From JAVJUV01 sp040220415 (GTDB taxonomy: Bacteria > Pseudomonadota > Alphaproteobacteria > Rhodobacterales > Rhodobacteraceae), in contig JAVJUV010000040.1 in the NCBI GenBank assembly GCA_040220415.1, forward strand, positions 91,358 to 155,357: DNA of 64,000 bases. The letters run 5' to 3'. The first letter of the stretch is position 1; every line of letters begins with the position of its first letter. The position numbers and the translations under genes were made by a program. Shown here one piece after another: positions 16,568-25,908 of the stretch. The notes under the pieces were generated by a model, which made no database searches, was not told the DNA's origin, and saw only the letters and a list, made by a program, of their open reading frames with translations.

Positions 16568-17664
16568 TGGCAAGGATCGTAATCAAGAATTTACGTAAGG
16601 ATTTCGGGGACTTCAACGCAGTGAAGTCGTCATCCTTCACCATCGAGGATGGCGAGTTCTTCATGCTGCTCGGCCCGTCGGGGTGCGGCAAGACGACGAC
16701 GTTGCGGATGATCGCAGGGTTGGAACTGCCGACCTCGGGTGAGATTTACATCGATGGAGAAGAAGTCAGCCAAAAGCCCGCATCCCAACGCGACATTGCC
16801 TTTGTTTTCCAGATGTTCGCGCTCTATCCTCACATGAATGTCCGCAAGAACATCTCGTATCCGCTGGTCAGCCAGGGAATGCCGCGCGCGCAGGTGAAGG
16901 CCAAGATCAACGAGGTGGCGGGTATTCTTGGCATTGAGGATATTCTCGACCGCCCCGTTGGAGGTTTGTCTGGCGGTGACCGTCAGCGCGTGGCGCTTGG
17001 TCGGGCCATCGTGAGGGAGCCAAAAGCGTTCATGATGGACGAACCTCTTGGCGCGCTGGACGCCGAGTTTCGCGAACGCATGGCCGAAGAATTGCGCGCG
17101 CTTCACGACAGAATGGGCGCAACGACCGTCTATGTCACCCACGACCAACTGGAAGCGATGCAAATGGGTGATAAGATTGTTGTAATGAATCATGGAGTTA
17201 TTGAACAGTTTGGTGTGCCTCAAGACATCTACGACTGGCCTTCCACCATGTTCGTGGCCGAGTTCATCGGCTCACCTCCCATGAACTTCCTGCGCTTCGA
17301 TGGTTTGGCAGAAGCTGGTCGCGGAAGTGTCAGCATGAATGGGCAGAACTTTCCGGTGCCTGACCTTCGCGAAGGCGCAAAGGGACCGTTGGCACTCGGA
17401 GTCCGTCCCGAACATGTACGGCTCGCGGACAGTGCCGAATATCGCGGAAAAATCATTGCGACCGAGTACCTCGGCACGACGCAACTCGTTACCATCGAGA
17501 CGCCGAACGGTGAGATCAAAGCGAGGGTCGGCTCGGAAGTGGTCGTGAAAGCCGGAGAAAACGCAGGTCTGGATTTCAATGCAAACACGCTGACCGTATT
17601 CGACGCTGGTACTGGCAAAGCGCTTCGCTCGGCCGCGAACGAAAAGGTGCTTTGTCATGGCTGA
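16567..17664 (+). CDS. Sugar ABC transporter ATP-binding protein 1 (UgpC/MalK type)
   Basis: ATPase (365 aa) energising the sugar transporter. Walker A is GPSGCGKTT, the Q-loop region is VFQMFALYPHM, the signature reads LSGGDRQRVALGRA (Asp in place of the usual Gln) and Walker B is FMMDEPLGALD. A C-terminal TOBE/OB regulatory domain with LGVRPEHVRLAD follows. It overlaps the second ATPase gene by 8 bases. Two different ATPases in one operon, as in GlpST glycerol systems, suggest a heterodimer. Bases around 17160-17225 are AT-richer than the surroundings. Confidence 0.92.
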   Translation: MARIVIKNLRKDFGDFNAVKSSSFTIEDGEFFMLLGPSGCGKTTTLRMIAGLELPTSGEIYIDGEEVSQKPASQRDIAFVFQMFALYPHMNVRKNISYPLVSQGMPRAQVKAKINEVAGILGIEDILDRPVGGLSGGDRQRVALGRAIVREPKAFMMDEPLGALDAEFRERMAEELRALHDRMGATTVYVTHDQLEAMQMGDKIVVMNHGVIEQFGVPQDIYDWPSTMFVAEFIGSPPMNFLRFDGLAEAGRGSVSMNGQNFPVPDLREGAKGPLALGVRPEHVRLADSAEYRGKIIATEYLGTTQLVTIETPNGEIKARVGSEVVVKAGENAGLDFNANTLTVFDAGTGKALRSAANEKVLCHG

Positions 17665-18649
17665 CGTGGTCCTTGACGGTGTGAGCAAGAGATTCGGCCG
17701 CGACATCGCGGTCGCTGATATTACGATGGAGGTTCCGGATGGCGCGTTCGTCGTCCTTCTTGGACCCACCGGCGCCGGCAAAACCACTACACTGCGGCTG
17801 ATTTCCGGGCTCGAGACACCAGACGCAGGAAGCATCCGCATCGCGGGTCACTCGGTAGCGGGACTGACACCCGCACAGCGCGACGTGGCAATGGTTTTCC
17901 AGCAGTATTCGCTTTACCCGCACATGACAGTGCGCGAGAATCTGGCCTTTCCTCTGAAGTCGCCGATACTGAGAACGCCCGCCGACCAGATAACGAAGCG
18001 CGTCGCGGAAGTGGCTGACATACTTCAGATTTCACACAAGCTGGACAACAAGGCGACTGCACTTTCCGGTGGAGAAATGCAGCGCGTTTCGATAGGGCGC
18101 GCGCTGGTTCGACGCCCCAATGTCTATCTGATGGATGAACCGCTTTCGTCGCTGGATGCAAAGCTGCGTGCCGATCTTCGTGTGGAACTCAAGCGCATTC
18201 AATCCGATCTGGGCGCCACGCTTGTCTACGTGACGCACGATCAGATCGAGGCCATGACCATGGCCACGCATGTCGGTGTTCTGGATCATGGGCAACTTGT
18301 TCAGTATGGCACCCCGCGCGAAATCTACGAAAACCCGGTCAGCCTTTACGTTGCCGGACGCTTGGGTATTCCAAGGATCAACATGTTGCCTGCCGAGACG
18401 TTTCCCGGTGCACCGTCCGGCGCCAAGACTATCGGGCTGCGCCCTGAGCATATCATCGAGGGCGAAGGCAAGACGAGCAAGGTCATGCGTGTCGAGCATC
18501 TTGGCGACCAGACCCGTTTGCATCTCGATCTCGACGGCCACGGGATCGTCACCCTGGCGGATCCGCATACGGCACTGAAAACAGGCGACATGATCGCCAT
18601 TGCACCGCGCAGGCCACTTTACTTCGACGCCAGCGGCGCGCGTATTTGA
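17657..18649 (+). CDS. Sugar ABC transporter ATP-binding protein 2 (UgpC/MalK type)
   Basis: Second ATPase (330 aa) of the same transporter. Walker A is GPTGAGKTT, VFQQYSLYPHMTV covers the Q-loop, the signature is LSGGEMQRVSIGRA and Walker B is YLMDEPLSSLD. The C-terminal regulatory domain is shorter than in ATPase 1 (GLRPEHIIEGEGK onwards). Both ATPases keep all catalytic motifs, so both half-sites of a heterodimer could be active, with slightly different signature loops. A GGGAGGAAA run at its end serves the kinase gene that follows. Confidence 0.92.
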   Translation: MADVVLDGVSKRFGRDIAVADITMEVPDGAFVVLLGPTGAGKTTTLRLISGLETPDAGSIRIAGHSVAGLTPAQRDVAMVFQQYSLYPHMTVRENLAFPLKSPILRTPADQITKRVAEVADILQISHKLDNKATALSGGEMQRVSIGRALVRRPNVYLMDEPLSSLDAKLRADLRVELKRIQSDLGATLVYVTHDQIEAMTMATHVGVLDHGQLVQYGTPREIYENPVSLYVAGRLGIPRINMLPAETFPGAPSGAKTIGLRPEHIIEGEGKTSKVMRVEHLGDQTRLHLDLDGHGIVTLADPHTALKTGDMIAIAPRRPLYFDASGARI

Positions 18650-18663
18650 GGGAGGAAACCAGG

Positions 18664-20301
18664 ATGCCCCAGTTCATCAACAGCCGCGAAAAGCTGGTCA
18701 ACGAAGCGATCGATGGAACGCTACGCACCGGCGGTGGCCGACTGGCGCGACTTGACGGCTATCCACATATTCGTGTCGTGGTGCGTACGGACTGGGATAA
18801 GTCAAAGGTTGCGCTGATCTCGGGCGGTGGTTCCGGTCACGAGCCAAGTCATGCGGGATTTGTCGGGAAAGGTATGCTGACTGCCGCGGTTTGCGGTGAC
18901 GTTTTCGCATCTCCTTCTGTGGACGCCGTGCTTGCCGGCATACTTGCGGTAACCGGAGACGTCGGCTGTCTGCTGATCGTCAAGAACTATACCGGTGACC
19001 GCCTGAACTTTGGACTTGCCGCCGAGCGCGCAAGGGCCTTTGGCCTGAATGTGGGCATGGTCGTCGTCGATGATGATGTGGCTCTGCCTGACCTTCCCCA
19101 GCCGAGAGGCGTGGCGGGAACGTTGTTCGTGCACAAGATCGCAGGCGCATTGGCAGAGCAGGGGGGGACTCTTGAAGATGTTCAGAAGGCAGCCGAAAGT
19201 GTGATCGCAGGTGTCGCTTCCATCGGTATGTCACTTGATACCTGCACCGTGCCTGGTTCTCCGAAGGAGAGCCGGATCGCTCCGGGCAAAGCAGAACTGG
19301 GACTTGGAATTCACGGTGAGGCCGGAGCGGAACAAGTTGACTTTGCGGGAGCGGCCGAGGCGATGAACATGGTCGTCGACCGTCTTGGGCCTTCGATGGG
19401 TGACGGCAATTACGTCGCTTTGCTGAATAACCTGGGCGGGTCGACTCCGTTGGAGATGGCTGTGCTTGCGGAGGAATTGATTGCTTCTCGGATAGGATCA
19501 AAAATCCGGTGGATGATCGGACCGGCGCCCATGATGACATCCCTGGACATGCAGGGTTTCTCAGTATCGGTTCTGCCTGTCGGATCGGCAGAGGAAGCCG
19601 CCTTGAAGTTGCCCGTTGCCCCTTGGGCCTGGCCCGGATGTCATGAGGTTCAGACGGTTGAAATCCTGCCTCTTCCTGATGGCCTGACGCCAATACAGCC
19701 GACGCCCTCGAAAGATGATCGCATGGCGGCGTTTCTCGAACGATGCTGCAACGCCCTGATCGCAGCGGAAGCTGAACTGAATGCGTTGGACGCCAAGTCT
19801 GGCGATGGTGATACGGGTTCGACATTGGCGGCCGCCGCGCGTGCGCTTGTCGATGCGCGGGATCGTCTGCCGTTGGCAGATGCTACCCAGTTGTACCGTG
19901 CGATCGGGCAGGAGTTGAGCCAGACAATGGGTGGATCCTCGGGTGTTTTGCTGGCCATATTCTTTGCGGCGGCCGGAGACGCCTCGGCCAGTGGGCAGGA
20001 TGCCGTGGGCGCGCTTAAGGCTGGATTGGACCGCATCCGTGAAGTCGGCGGAGCGTCTACCGGCGACAGAACCATGATCGACGCATTGGAGCCTGCGCTT
20101 GATGCCCTTTCGGGAGGCATTTCGGAGGCTGCAGTTGCGGCGCGAAAAGGAGCCGACCATACAGCGACGATCACGAAAGCCAAAGCGGGGCGCGCGAGCT
20201 ACATCTCTGAAGACAGTCTCAGGGGGCACAATGATCCCGGCGCCGAGGCAGTAGCACGGCTCTTCGAGTTTATGGCTTCCGACAAGGAAGCAGTGGCCTG
20301 A
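18664..20301 (+). CDS. Fused DhaK-DhaL type dihydroxyacetone (tetrulose?) kinase
   Basis: ATP-dependent ketose kinase (545 aa). The DhaK part (about residues 1-330) has SGGGSGHEPSHAGFVG and LGLGIHGEAG, whose histidine is the expected covalent carbonyl-binding residue. The DhaL part (about 350-545) has KSGDGDTGSTLA, which binds ATP-metal, and MGGSSGVLLAIFF. The ATG follows GGGAGGAAA; an in-frame ATG at 18646 lies inside the previous gene. Similar kinases act on dihydroxyacetone or on erythruloses. Its place beside xylB and xylA suggests phosphorylation of a short ketose formed from the imported sugar. Confidence 0.88.
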   Translation: MPQFINSREKLVNEAIDGTLRTGGGRLARLDGYPHIRVVVRTDWDKSKVALISGGGSGHEPSHAGFVGKGMLTAAVCGDVFASPSVDAVLAGILAVTGDVGCLLIVKNYTGDRLNFGLAAERARAFGLNVGMVVVDDDVALPDLPQPRGVAGTLFVHKIAGALAEQGGTLEDVQKAAESVIAGVASIGMSLDTCTVPGSPKESRIAPGKAELGLGIHGEAGAEQVDFAGAAEAMNMVVDRLGPSMGDGNYVALLNNLGGSTPLEMAVLAEELIASRIGSKIRWMIGPAPMMTSLDMQGFSVSVLPVGSAEEAALKLPVAPWAWPGCHEVQTVEILPLPDGLTPIQPTPSKDDRMAAFLERCCNALIAAEAELNALDAKSGDGDTGSTLAAAARALVDARDRLPLADATQLYRAIGQELSQTMGGSSGVLLAIFFAAAGDASASGQDAVGALKAGLDRIREVGGASTGDRTMIDALEPALDALSGGISEAAVAARKGADHTATITKAKAGRASYISEDSLRGHNDPGAEAVARLFEFMASDKEAVA

Positions 20302-20302
20302 A

Positions 20303-21742
20303 ATGTATCTGGGAATTGATCTGGGAACGAGCGGCGTCAAGGTTGTTCTGATCGACGACAACCAGGCAGTCGTAGCTTCTGCGACGTCCGGGATAGGTGC
20401 GTCGCGCCCGCAGCCTGGTTGGTCGGAACAGGATCCTTCAGACTGGATCACCGCGACAGAAAGCGCGCTTGGCCAGTTGTCGAAGTCCGCTGATCTGTCC
20501 GGCGTCCGCGGGATTGGCCTTTCAGGGCACATGCATGGTGCGACAATTCTTGGGCAAGACGACCGGGTGCTGCGACCCTGCATCCTCTGGAATGACACGC
20601 GGGCACATGCCGAGGCGGCGGAGCTGGATGCCGATCCGGCCTTCCGCGCCATCAGTGGGAACATCGTGTTTCCTGGGTTCACCGCCCCGAAACTGGTTTG
20701 GATCGCGCGCAACGAGCCTGAGATTTTCGAGCGGATTTCACGGGTATTGTTGCCCAAGGACTATCTGCGGCTTTGGCTGACCGGCGAAGCGGTGTCCGAG
20801 ATGTCGGATGCGGCTGGAACCAGCTGGCTGGATACCGGGGCGCGGGAGTGGTCGGATGAACTTCTCGCCAAGACCGGGCTCGGGCCGGAGCACATGCCAC
20901 GCTTGGTCGAAGGGTCGGCAGCATCCGGGACGCTTCGGAGGGAGATTGCCGCTCGTTTTGGATTCTCTGACGGTGTCCCCGTTGCGGGTGGCGCAGGCGA
21001 CAATGCTGCTTCGGCGATCGGCATGGGAATTGTATCGCCTGGGCAGGCTTTCGTTTCGCTCGGCACATCGGGAGTGCTGTTTGCCGCGAACGAAAGCTAC
21101 CGGCCCGATCCTGAAACTGCGGTTCATACATTCTGCCACGCCATTCCGGGCGTCTGGCACCAAATGGGAGTAATTCTGGCTGCCACTGATGCGTTGAACT
21201 GGTATGGTCGGTTTGTCGGCCAGAGACCTGAGCAATTGACCGGCGCTCTGGAGTCCCTCGAAGCGCCGGGAAGGACAGTCTTTCTGCCTTATCTCGGCGG
21301 CGAGCGGACACCGCTGAACGATGCCAGTATCCGCGGAGCATTTGTTGGACTGGAACATGCAACCGATCAGATCGCGGGAACTCGGGCAGTTCTTGAGGGG
21401 GTGGCTTTTGCCTTGCGGGAATGCCGGGACGCCCTTACTGCCACGGGTACCAAACTGGACAGGCTCACGGCTGTTGGCGGCGGCACGCGCTCGGAATATT
21501 GGCTGAAGGCCATCGCGACGGCCCTGGACTGCGCGATAGATTTGCCGTCTTCGGCAGAGTTGGGCGCGGCGTTCGGCGCTGCCAGGTTGGGCATGATGGT
21601 CGCGACTGGCGAAACGGTCACGATAGCGACACCGCCAAAAATAGCATCTACGATCGTACCGGATAAGGCGCTCATTCACGAGTTTGATGCCGGAATGGAG
21701 CGTTTCAGGGCGGCGCGCCAATTAATTGGAGAAATCAGATGA
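20303..21742 (+). CDS. xylB: Xylulokinase
   Basis: FGGY-family sugar kinase (479 aa) that phosphorylates D-xylulose to xylulose 5-phosphate. The N-terminal phosphate loop is GIDLGTSGVKVVLID, then GLSGHMHGATIL and CILWNDTRA as in xylulokinases; GGAGDNAASAIGMG and FVSLGTSG lie in the second domain, and the FGGY signature region is near TAVGGGTRSEYWLKAIATAL. It starts one base after the dhaKL stop, and its TGA overlaps the xylA ATG, so the three enzymes are coupled. Confidence 0.92.
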   Translation: MYLGIDLGTSGVKVVLIDDNQAVVASATSGIGASRPQPGWSEQDPSDWITATESALGQLSKSADLSGVRGIGLSGHMHGATILGQDDRVLRPCILWNDTRAHAEAAELDADPAFRAISGNIVFPGFTAPKLVWIARNEPEIFERISRVLLPKDYLRLWLTGEAVSEMSDAAGTSWLDTGAREWSDELLAKTGLGPEHMPRLVEGSAASGTLRREIAARFGFSDGVPVAGGAGDNAASAIGMGIVSPGQAFVSLGTSGVLFAANESYRPDPETAVHTFCHAIPGVWHQMGVILAATDALNWYGRFVGQRPEQLTGALESLEAPGRTVFLPYLGGERTPLNDASIRGAFVGLEHATDQIAGTRAVLEGVAFALRECRDALTATGTKLDRLTAVGGGTRSEYWLKAIATALDCAIDLPSSAELGAAFGAARLGMMVATGETVTIATPPKIASTIVPDKALIHEFDAGMERFRAARQLIGEIR

Positions 21743-23049
21743 CTTCGTTCTTCGAAACCATTCCGCATATCAAGTACGAGGGCCCGACGACAGGCAACGA
21801 GTTCGCGTTCCGTCATTACAATCCTGATGAAATGGTCGCAGGTCGTCGCATGGAGGATCACCTTCGTTTTGCCGTTGCTTACTGGCACTCTTTTGCCTGG
21901 GAAGGAGGTGACCCGTTCGGCGGACGCACCTTCGATCGCCCTTGGTTCGGAAGTGAGATGAAGCTGGCCAAACTGAAGGCTGACGTGGCTTTCGAGATGT
22001 TCGAAATTCTCGGGCAGCCATTCTTCTGTTTCCATGACGCTGATGTGCGTCCGGAAGGTGAAAGCCTTCGCGACAACATCCGAAACCTGGACGAAATCAC
22101 GGATTACTTCGCTGGAAAGATGGAAGACACCGGCACGAAGCTGCTGTGGGGAACGGCCAACCTGTTTTCGCACCGCCGTTTCATGTCGGGTGCGGCGACC
22201 AATCCCGATCCGGAGGTTTTTGCGTGGTCGGCCGCGACGATCAAGGCATGCATGGATGCCACGCACCGGCTGGGTGGTGAGAATTACGTGCTTTGGGGCG
22301 GACGCGAGGGCTATGAGACTTTGTTGAATACCGATCTTGGACGCGAAGCTGACCAAGCGGCCGCGATGCTGTCGAAGGTGGTCGACTACAAGTACAAGAT
22401 CGGTTTCCAGGGAACCTTACTGGTCGAGCCGAAGCCGCAGGAACCCACCAAGCATCAATACGACTATGATGTCGCCACTGTGTATGGGTTCCTGAAGCGT
22501 TACGGGTTGGAAAACGAAGTAAAGGTGAATGTCGAGCAGGGACACGCCATTCTGGCGGGCCACAGCTTCGAGCACGAATTGGCGTTGGCTGCCAGTCTGG
22601 GAATCCTTGGATCGATAGATATCAATCGCAACGACTATCAATCCGGCTGGGATACAGATCAGTTCCCGAACAATGTGCCCGAGGTGGCACTTGCCTATTA
22701 CGAGATCCTGAAATCCGGCGGGTTCACCACCGGGGGCACCAATTTCGATGCAAAACTGCGGCGCCAGTCACTTGATCCAGAGGATCTGATCCTTGCCCAT
22801 GTAGGTGGCATGGATGTCTGTGCCCGTGGGTTGAAGGCCGCAGCAGCCTTGTTGGAAGATGGACGTCTGGAAGCAATGCGCAGGGAGCGCTACGCGGATT
22901 GGGAAAGCGAAAAGGGTCGGACGATTCGCGATAGCAGCCTGGAAGATCTTGCAGAATGGGCCGATTCCAGGGATCTCCGTCCGGAGCCGAAATCGGGACG
23001 CCAGGAAAGACTGGAAAACCTGGTGAATCAGGTGATCGAGCGGGTCTGA
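21739..23049 (+). CDS. xylA: Xylose isomerase
   Basis: Metal-dependent D-xylose to D-xylulose isomerase (436 aa, the normal length). Catalytic and metal-site motifs are FCFHDADVRPEG (catalytic His), LWGGREGYETLL, LVEPKPQEPTKHQYDYD and NVEQGHAILAGHSFEHE, with DINRNDYQSGWDTDQFP carrying the second metal ligands. It is the last gene of the transporter-kinase operon and fixes the pathway as xylose (or released xylose) to xylulose 5-phosphate. No convincing terminator follows, only a converging small ORF. Confidence 0.96.
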   Translation: MTSFFETIPHIKYEGPTTGNEFAFRHYNPDEMVAGRRMEDHLRFAVAYWHSFAWEGGDPFGGRTFDRPWFGSEMKLAKLKADVAFEMFEILGQPFFCFHDADVRPEGESLRDNIRNLDEITDYFAGKMEDTGTKLLWGTANLFSHRRFMSGAATNPDPEVFAWSAATIKACMDATHRLGGENYVLWGGREGYETLLNTDLGREADQAAAMLSKVVDYKYKIGFQGTLLVEPKPQEPTKHQYDYDVATVYGFLKRYGLENEVKVNVEQGHAILAGHSFEHELALAASLGILGSIDINRNDYQSGWDTDQFPNNVPEVALAYYEILKSGGFTTGGTNFDAKLRRQSLDPEDLILAHVGGMDVCARGLKAAAALLEDGRLEAMRRERYADWESEKGRTIRDSSLEDLAEWADSRDLRPEPKSGRQERLENLVNQVIERV

Positions 23050-23062
23050 CAGTCCGCCCGAC

Positions 23063-23239
23063 TCACTTCTTTCCGATGCGGCCATCCTGTGCGGCAAAAC
23101 TTGGGATGCGCCCTGAAAGGTGGGCAATCAGAGTTGTGCGTCTGACGTGAACGAAGAGCGTAACTGCGCCCCGAGTGGGGGTGTCAGGCGGCAAACGGCG
23201 TGTCTTCGGTTCCGGGAAAGCGATTACCTTACTCATCAT
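23063..23239 (-). CDS. Small hypothetical protein, 58 aa
   Basis: Unrecognised small ORF. It is supported by a strong Shine-Dalgarno (TCAGGAG, 5 bases before the ATG at 23239). The product starts MMSKVIAFPEPKTRRLPPDTP, is basic and has no membrane segment. A start at 23269 is possible but lacks such a site. It converges on xylA with a 13-base gap. Short proteins beginning with a similar SKVIAFP motif seem familiar from Rhodobacterales, but I cannot name a family. Confidence 0.45.
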   Translation of the reverse strand: MMSKVIAFPEPKTRRLPPDTPTRGAVTLFVHVRRTTLIAHLSGRIPSFAAQDGRIGKK

Positions 23240-23343
23240 CGATACTCCTGATCCTCCGACACTGATCAAGCCAGCTATTTGTGACCTAGTAGGGGCACAA
23301 TCAGGGTATCAATTCGGTTAATGTTTCGATCTCTTCACTTGAA

Positions 23344-24273
23344 TTATGGCAACACCAGTAGCCATAGCCATATCGTGACGACCGAGGCCAGGGTGGCAAT
23401 AAGAACTGAAGAAGCCGCAACGCGGCGCGCGGCGCCATACATGTTTGCGAATAAGTAGGTGTTGACGCCGGGCGCCATGGTTGCCGTAAGAACGACTGAC
23501 CTGAGGGCGTCCCTGTCGAGTGCGAGCGCGGTCGCTGCCGTCAAGGAGATCGTTGGGTGTATGACCAGCGATATCAGGCAGACCATTGCGATGGTCTTGA
23601 GGTCACCCTCCGGACGATAGCGGAACAATACACCGCCCAAACCGAATAGCGCTGCCGGCAAAGCAGCTCGTACCATCATATCGATTGCATCGGTCAACAC
23701 TCCGGGAATGGGTGCGGATGTAACATTGACCAGCAGTCCCAGCCCTATGCCGATGATCAATGCATTGCGAAATGTCGACCTAAGGACGCTTCTGACGGCT
23801 CCCAAAAAGCCTCGTTCGGTGCCTTTGGCAATTTCCATCACCGTAACGCCCAGCAGATAGCAGAAAGGTGCATGCAGCGCGACGATCGCGTAATTGCCGG
23901 CCAAGGCCTCCGTTCCATAGGCGCGCTCGGTTATCGGCAGACCCAGAAGAACCGAATTCGAGAACAGGCAGCTGAAACCAATTGCAACGGAGTCTGGCCA
24001 ATTGCGCTTGAAAATCGTCCGTGCACCCGCAATCCCCAGAAAAAAGCACGTGGTTGCGCCCAGGTAGAAGCTGGCCAGCAGACCGACACTGAACCCCTGA
24101 TCGATGTTGAGGGTCGATATGGCGCGGAACAGAAGACAGGGGATGGCGAAGTTCTGGGTGAACTTCATCACCGCGTCTACCCCGTCATCCGAGAAGTATC
24201 CGCGCCAGACGGCAGCATACCCGAAAGCGATGACTATGAAGACGGGAAGGATGACGTCGAGAAGAGCCTGCAC
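23344..24273 (-). CDS. AEC family (auxin efflux carrier-like) transporter
   Basis: Membrane transporter (309 aa) of the AEC family with about ten helices. The first, LDVILPVFIVIAFGYAAVWRG, and the segment FAIPCLLFRAIS are typical of the N-terminal half; APGVNTYLFANMYG near the C-terminus is the matching repeat. Members export or import malonate, malate and other organic acids. The start is a GTG at 24273, 9 bases after the stop of the MBL hydrolase gene, so it is the last gene of that minus-strand run. Substrate not predictable. Confidence 0.85.
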   Translation of the reverse strand: MQALLDVILPVFIVIAFGYAAVWRGYFSDDGVDAVMKFTQNFAIPCLLFRAISTLNIDQGFSVGLLASFYLGATTCFFLGIAGARTIFKRNWPDSVAIGFSCLFSNSVLLGLPITERAYGTEALAGNYAIVALHAPFCYLLGVTVMEIAKGTERGFLGAVRSVLRSTFRNALIIGIGLGLLVNVTSAPIPGVLTDAIDMMVRAALPAALFGLGGVLFRYRPEGDLKTIAMVCLISLVIHPTISLTAATALALDRDALRSVVLTATMAPGVNTYLFANMYGAARRVAASSVLIATLASVVTIWLWLLVLP

Positions 24274-24282
24274 GTTGGCAAC

Positions 24283-25080
24283 TCAGTCCGGCAGTGTCAG
24301 CCGAAGCCCATCATAGGCAGGCTCGACATTTTCCGGCGTTTCGCTCAGCAGTGTCTGATAATCGAGATCTATGTGCATGTTTGTAAGAATGGCTGTCTTG
24401 GGCTTGGCCATTTCGATCCACTCCAGTGAGCGTTCCAGGTGCGCGTGGGTCGGATGCGGGGTTCGCCTGAGCGCATCCAGAATCCAGATGTCGAGGTCCT
24501 TCAGGAGTGGCCAGGAATCTGCCGGTATCTCAGCGACATCGGGCAGATAGGCCAGAGAGTTGATCCTGAAGCCCAGTGCGTCGATGGATCCGTGATGAAC
24601 GTGAATCGGGCGCAAAATGATCTCTCCGCCTGCACCATTTATCCGGACGTCACCGGAAATCGTGTTCATGTCCAATAGCGGCGGATAGGGCGAGCCTTCG
24701 GGTTGGTGGAAGACATAGGCGAAGCTTCCGTAAAGCCTTTCCTGTGTCGCGCCATCGGCCCAGACCGAAAGCTTCGATTTGCGGTTGAACACGATCATGC
24801 GAAGATCGTCGATCCCATGCATGTGGTCGGCATGGCCATGGGTGTAAACAACAGCGTCCAGTTCACCGACGCCGACTTCGAGAAGCTGTTGGCGCAGGTC
24901 GGGCGAGGTATCGATCAGGACACGAGTCGTACCGCCATCTGCGACGCGTTCCACCAGAAGCGAGCAGCGCGTCCGACGGTTCTTCGGGTTCGACGGATCG
25001 CAATCACCCCAAAGCCCTCCCAGCCGCGGAACGCCGCCGGATGATCCGCATCCGAGTATCGTGAAGATCAGTTCCGCCAT
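24283..25080 (-). CDS. MBL-fold metallo-hydrolase (PhnP-like)
   Basis: Metallo-beta-lactamase fold phosphodiesterase-like protein (265 aa). THGHADHMHGIDDLR is the metal-binding HxHxDH motif; further ligands are likely HVHHGS and the C-terminal TNMHIDLDY. The N-terminal TILGCGSSGGVPRLGG is usual for the PhnP/RNase Z-like group, and Cys residues around GDCDPSNPKNRRTRCS resemble PhnP. Here it follows tatD (13-base overlap), an arrangement typical of alphaproteobacteria, so it is probably a housekeeping phosphodiesterase and not part of phosphonate use. Confidence 0.88.
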   Translation of the reverse strand: MAELIFTILGCGSSGGVPRLGGLWGDCDPSNPKNRRTRCSLLVERVADGGTTRVLIDTSPDLRQQLLEVGVGELDAVVYTHGHADHMHGIDDLRMIVFNRKSKLSVWADGATQERLYGSFAYVFHQPEGSPYPPLLDMNTISGDVRINGAGGEIILRPIHVHHGSIDALGFRINSLAYLPDVAEIPADSWPLLKDLDIWILDALRRTPHPTHAHLERSLEWIEMAKPKTAILTNMHIDLDYQTLLSETPENVEPAYDGLRLTLPD

Positions 25081-25877
25081 GCCGCAGCCTTACTGAACAA
25101 GCGCTCGAAGTTCGCCTCTGTCTGCGCGGCAAATTCCGGATAGTCCATGCAAAACAAGTCAGCGCCGACTTTAGCGGTGTCTGCCACGAAAGCGGGCTCG
25201 TTCCGCTTGCCTCGGTTGGGCGGCGGGGCGAGGTAGGGCGCATCCGTCTCGACGAGGATGCGATCGACCGGAGCTGCAGCAAAGATGTCGCGCAGGTCCT
25301 GGCTCTTGGGGAAAGCGGCAATTCCGGACATGGAAAGATAGAAGCCCAGATCAAGGGCCTCCTGTGCCAAAGTCGCACCGGACGAAAAGCAATGCATGAC
25401 ACACGAGTACGCGCCGGCAGAATACTCGTCACGCAGTATCCGGGCGACGTCGTCGTCGGCATCCCGGGCGTGAATGATAAGCGGTAAACCTGTCTGCCGC
25501 GCCGCTTCAATATGTATGCGCAAGCTCTCTTGTTGAATGTCTCTCGAGTCGGCCGTGTAGTGATAGTCCAGCCCGGTTTCGCCGATACCGACAAATTTCG
25601 GATGACGTGCAATCCCGGTCAGTTGTTCAACGGTCGCCAGCGGCTCTGTTACCGCCGACATCGGATGGGTTCCGGCGGCGAAAAAAACCGGTTCGAACGT
25701 CTCTGCAAGTTTGCGAACCTCCGGTTCCAGCTGCAGTTTCGTGCAGATGGTCACCACCCGATGGACTCCGCGTTGCCGGGCACGGTCGAGGATCTCGGGT
25801 AGCTCGCCTTCGAATTGAGGAAAATCGAGATGGCAGTGGCTGTCAGTGATCAGAGATTGCGAAATCGTTTCTGGCAT
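25068..25877 (-). CDS. tatD: TatD family deoxyribonuclease
   Basis: TIM-barrel metal-dependent hydrolase (269 aa), a 3'-exonuclease-type DNase. The N-terminal DSHCHLDFPQFEGE has the HxH metal motif; IGETGLDYHYT supplies a glutamate, LPLIIHARDADDD a histidine, MHCFSSGATLA another and LVETDAPYLAPPPNRGKRNEP the conserved Asp. The order tmk-holB-tatD-MBL hydrolase is a conserved bacterial arrangement. In many genomes metG lies between holB and tatD; it is absent here. Confidence 0.93.
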   Translation of the reverse strand: MPETISQSLITDSHCHLDFPQFEGELPEILDRARQRGVHRVVTICTKLQLEPEVRKLAETFEPVFFAAGTHPMSAVTEPLATVEQLTGIARHPKFVGIGETGLDYHYTADSRDIQQESLRIHIEAARQTGLPLIIHARDADDDVARILRDEYSAGAYSCVMHCFSSGATLAQEALDLGFYLSMSGIAAFPKSQDLRDIFAAAPVDRILVETDAPYLAPPPNRGKRNEPAFVADTAKVGADLFCMDYPEFAAQTEANFERLFSKAAAWRN

Positions 25878-25908
25878 GTCAGCCGTATCAAGGAAGTGCC
25901 GTCAGGGG

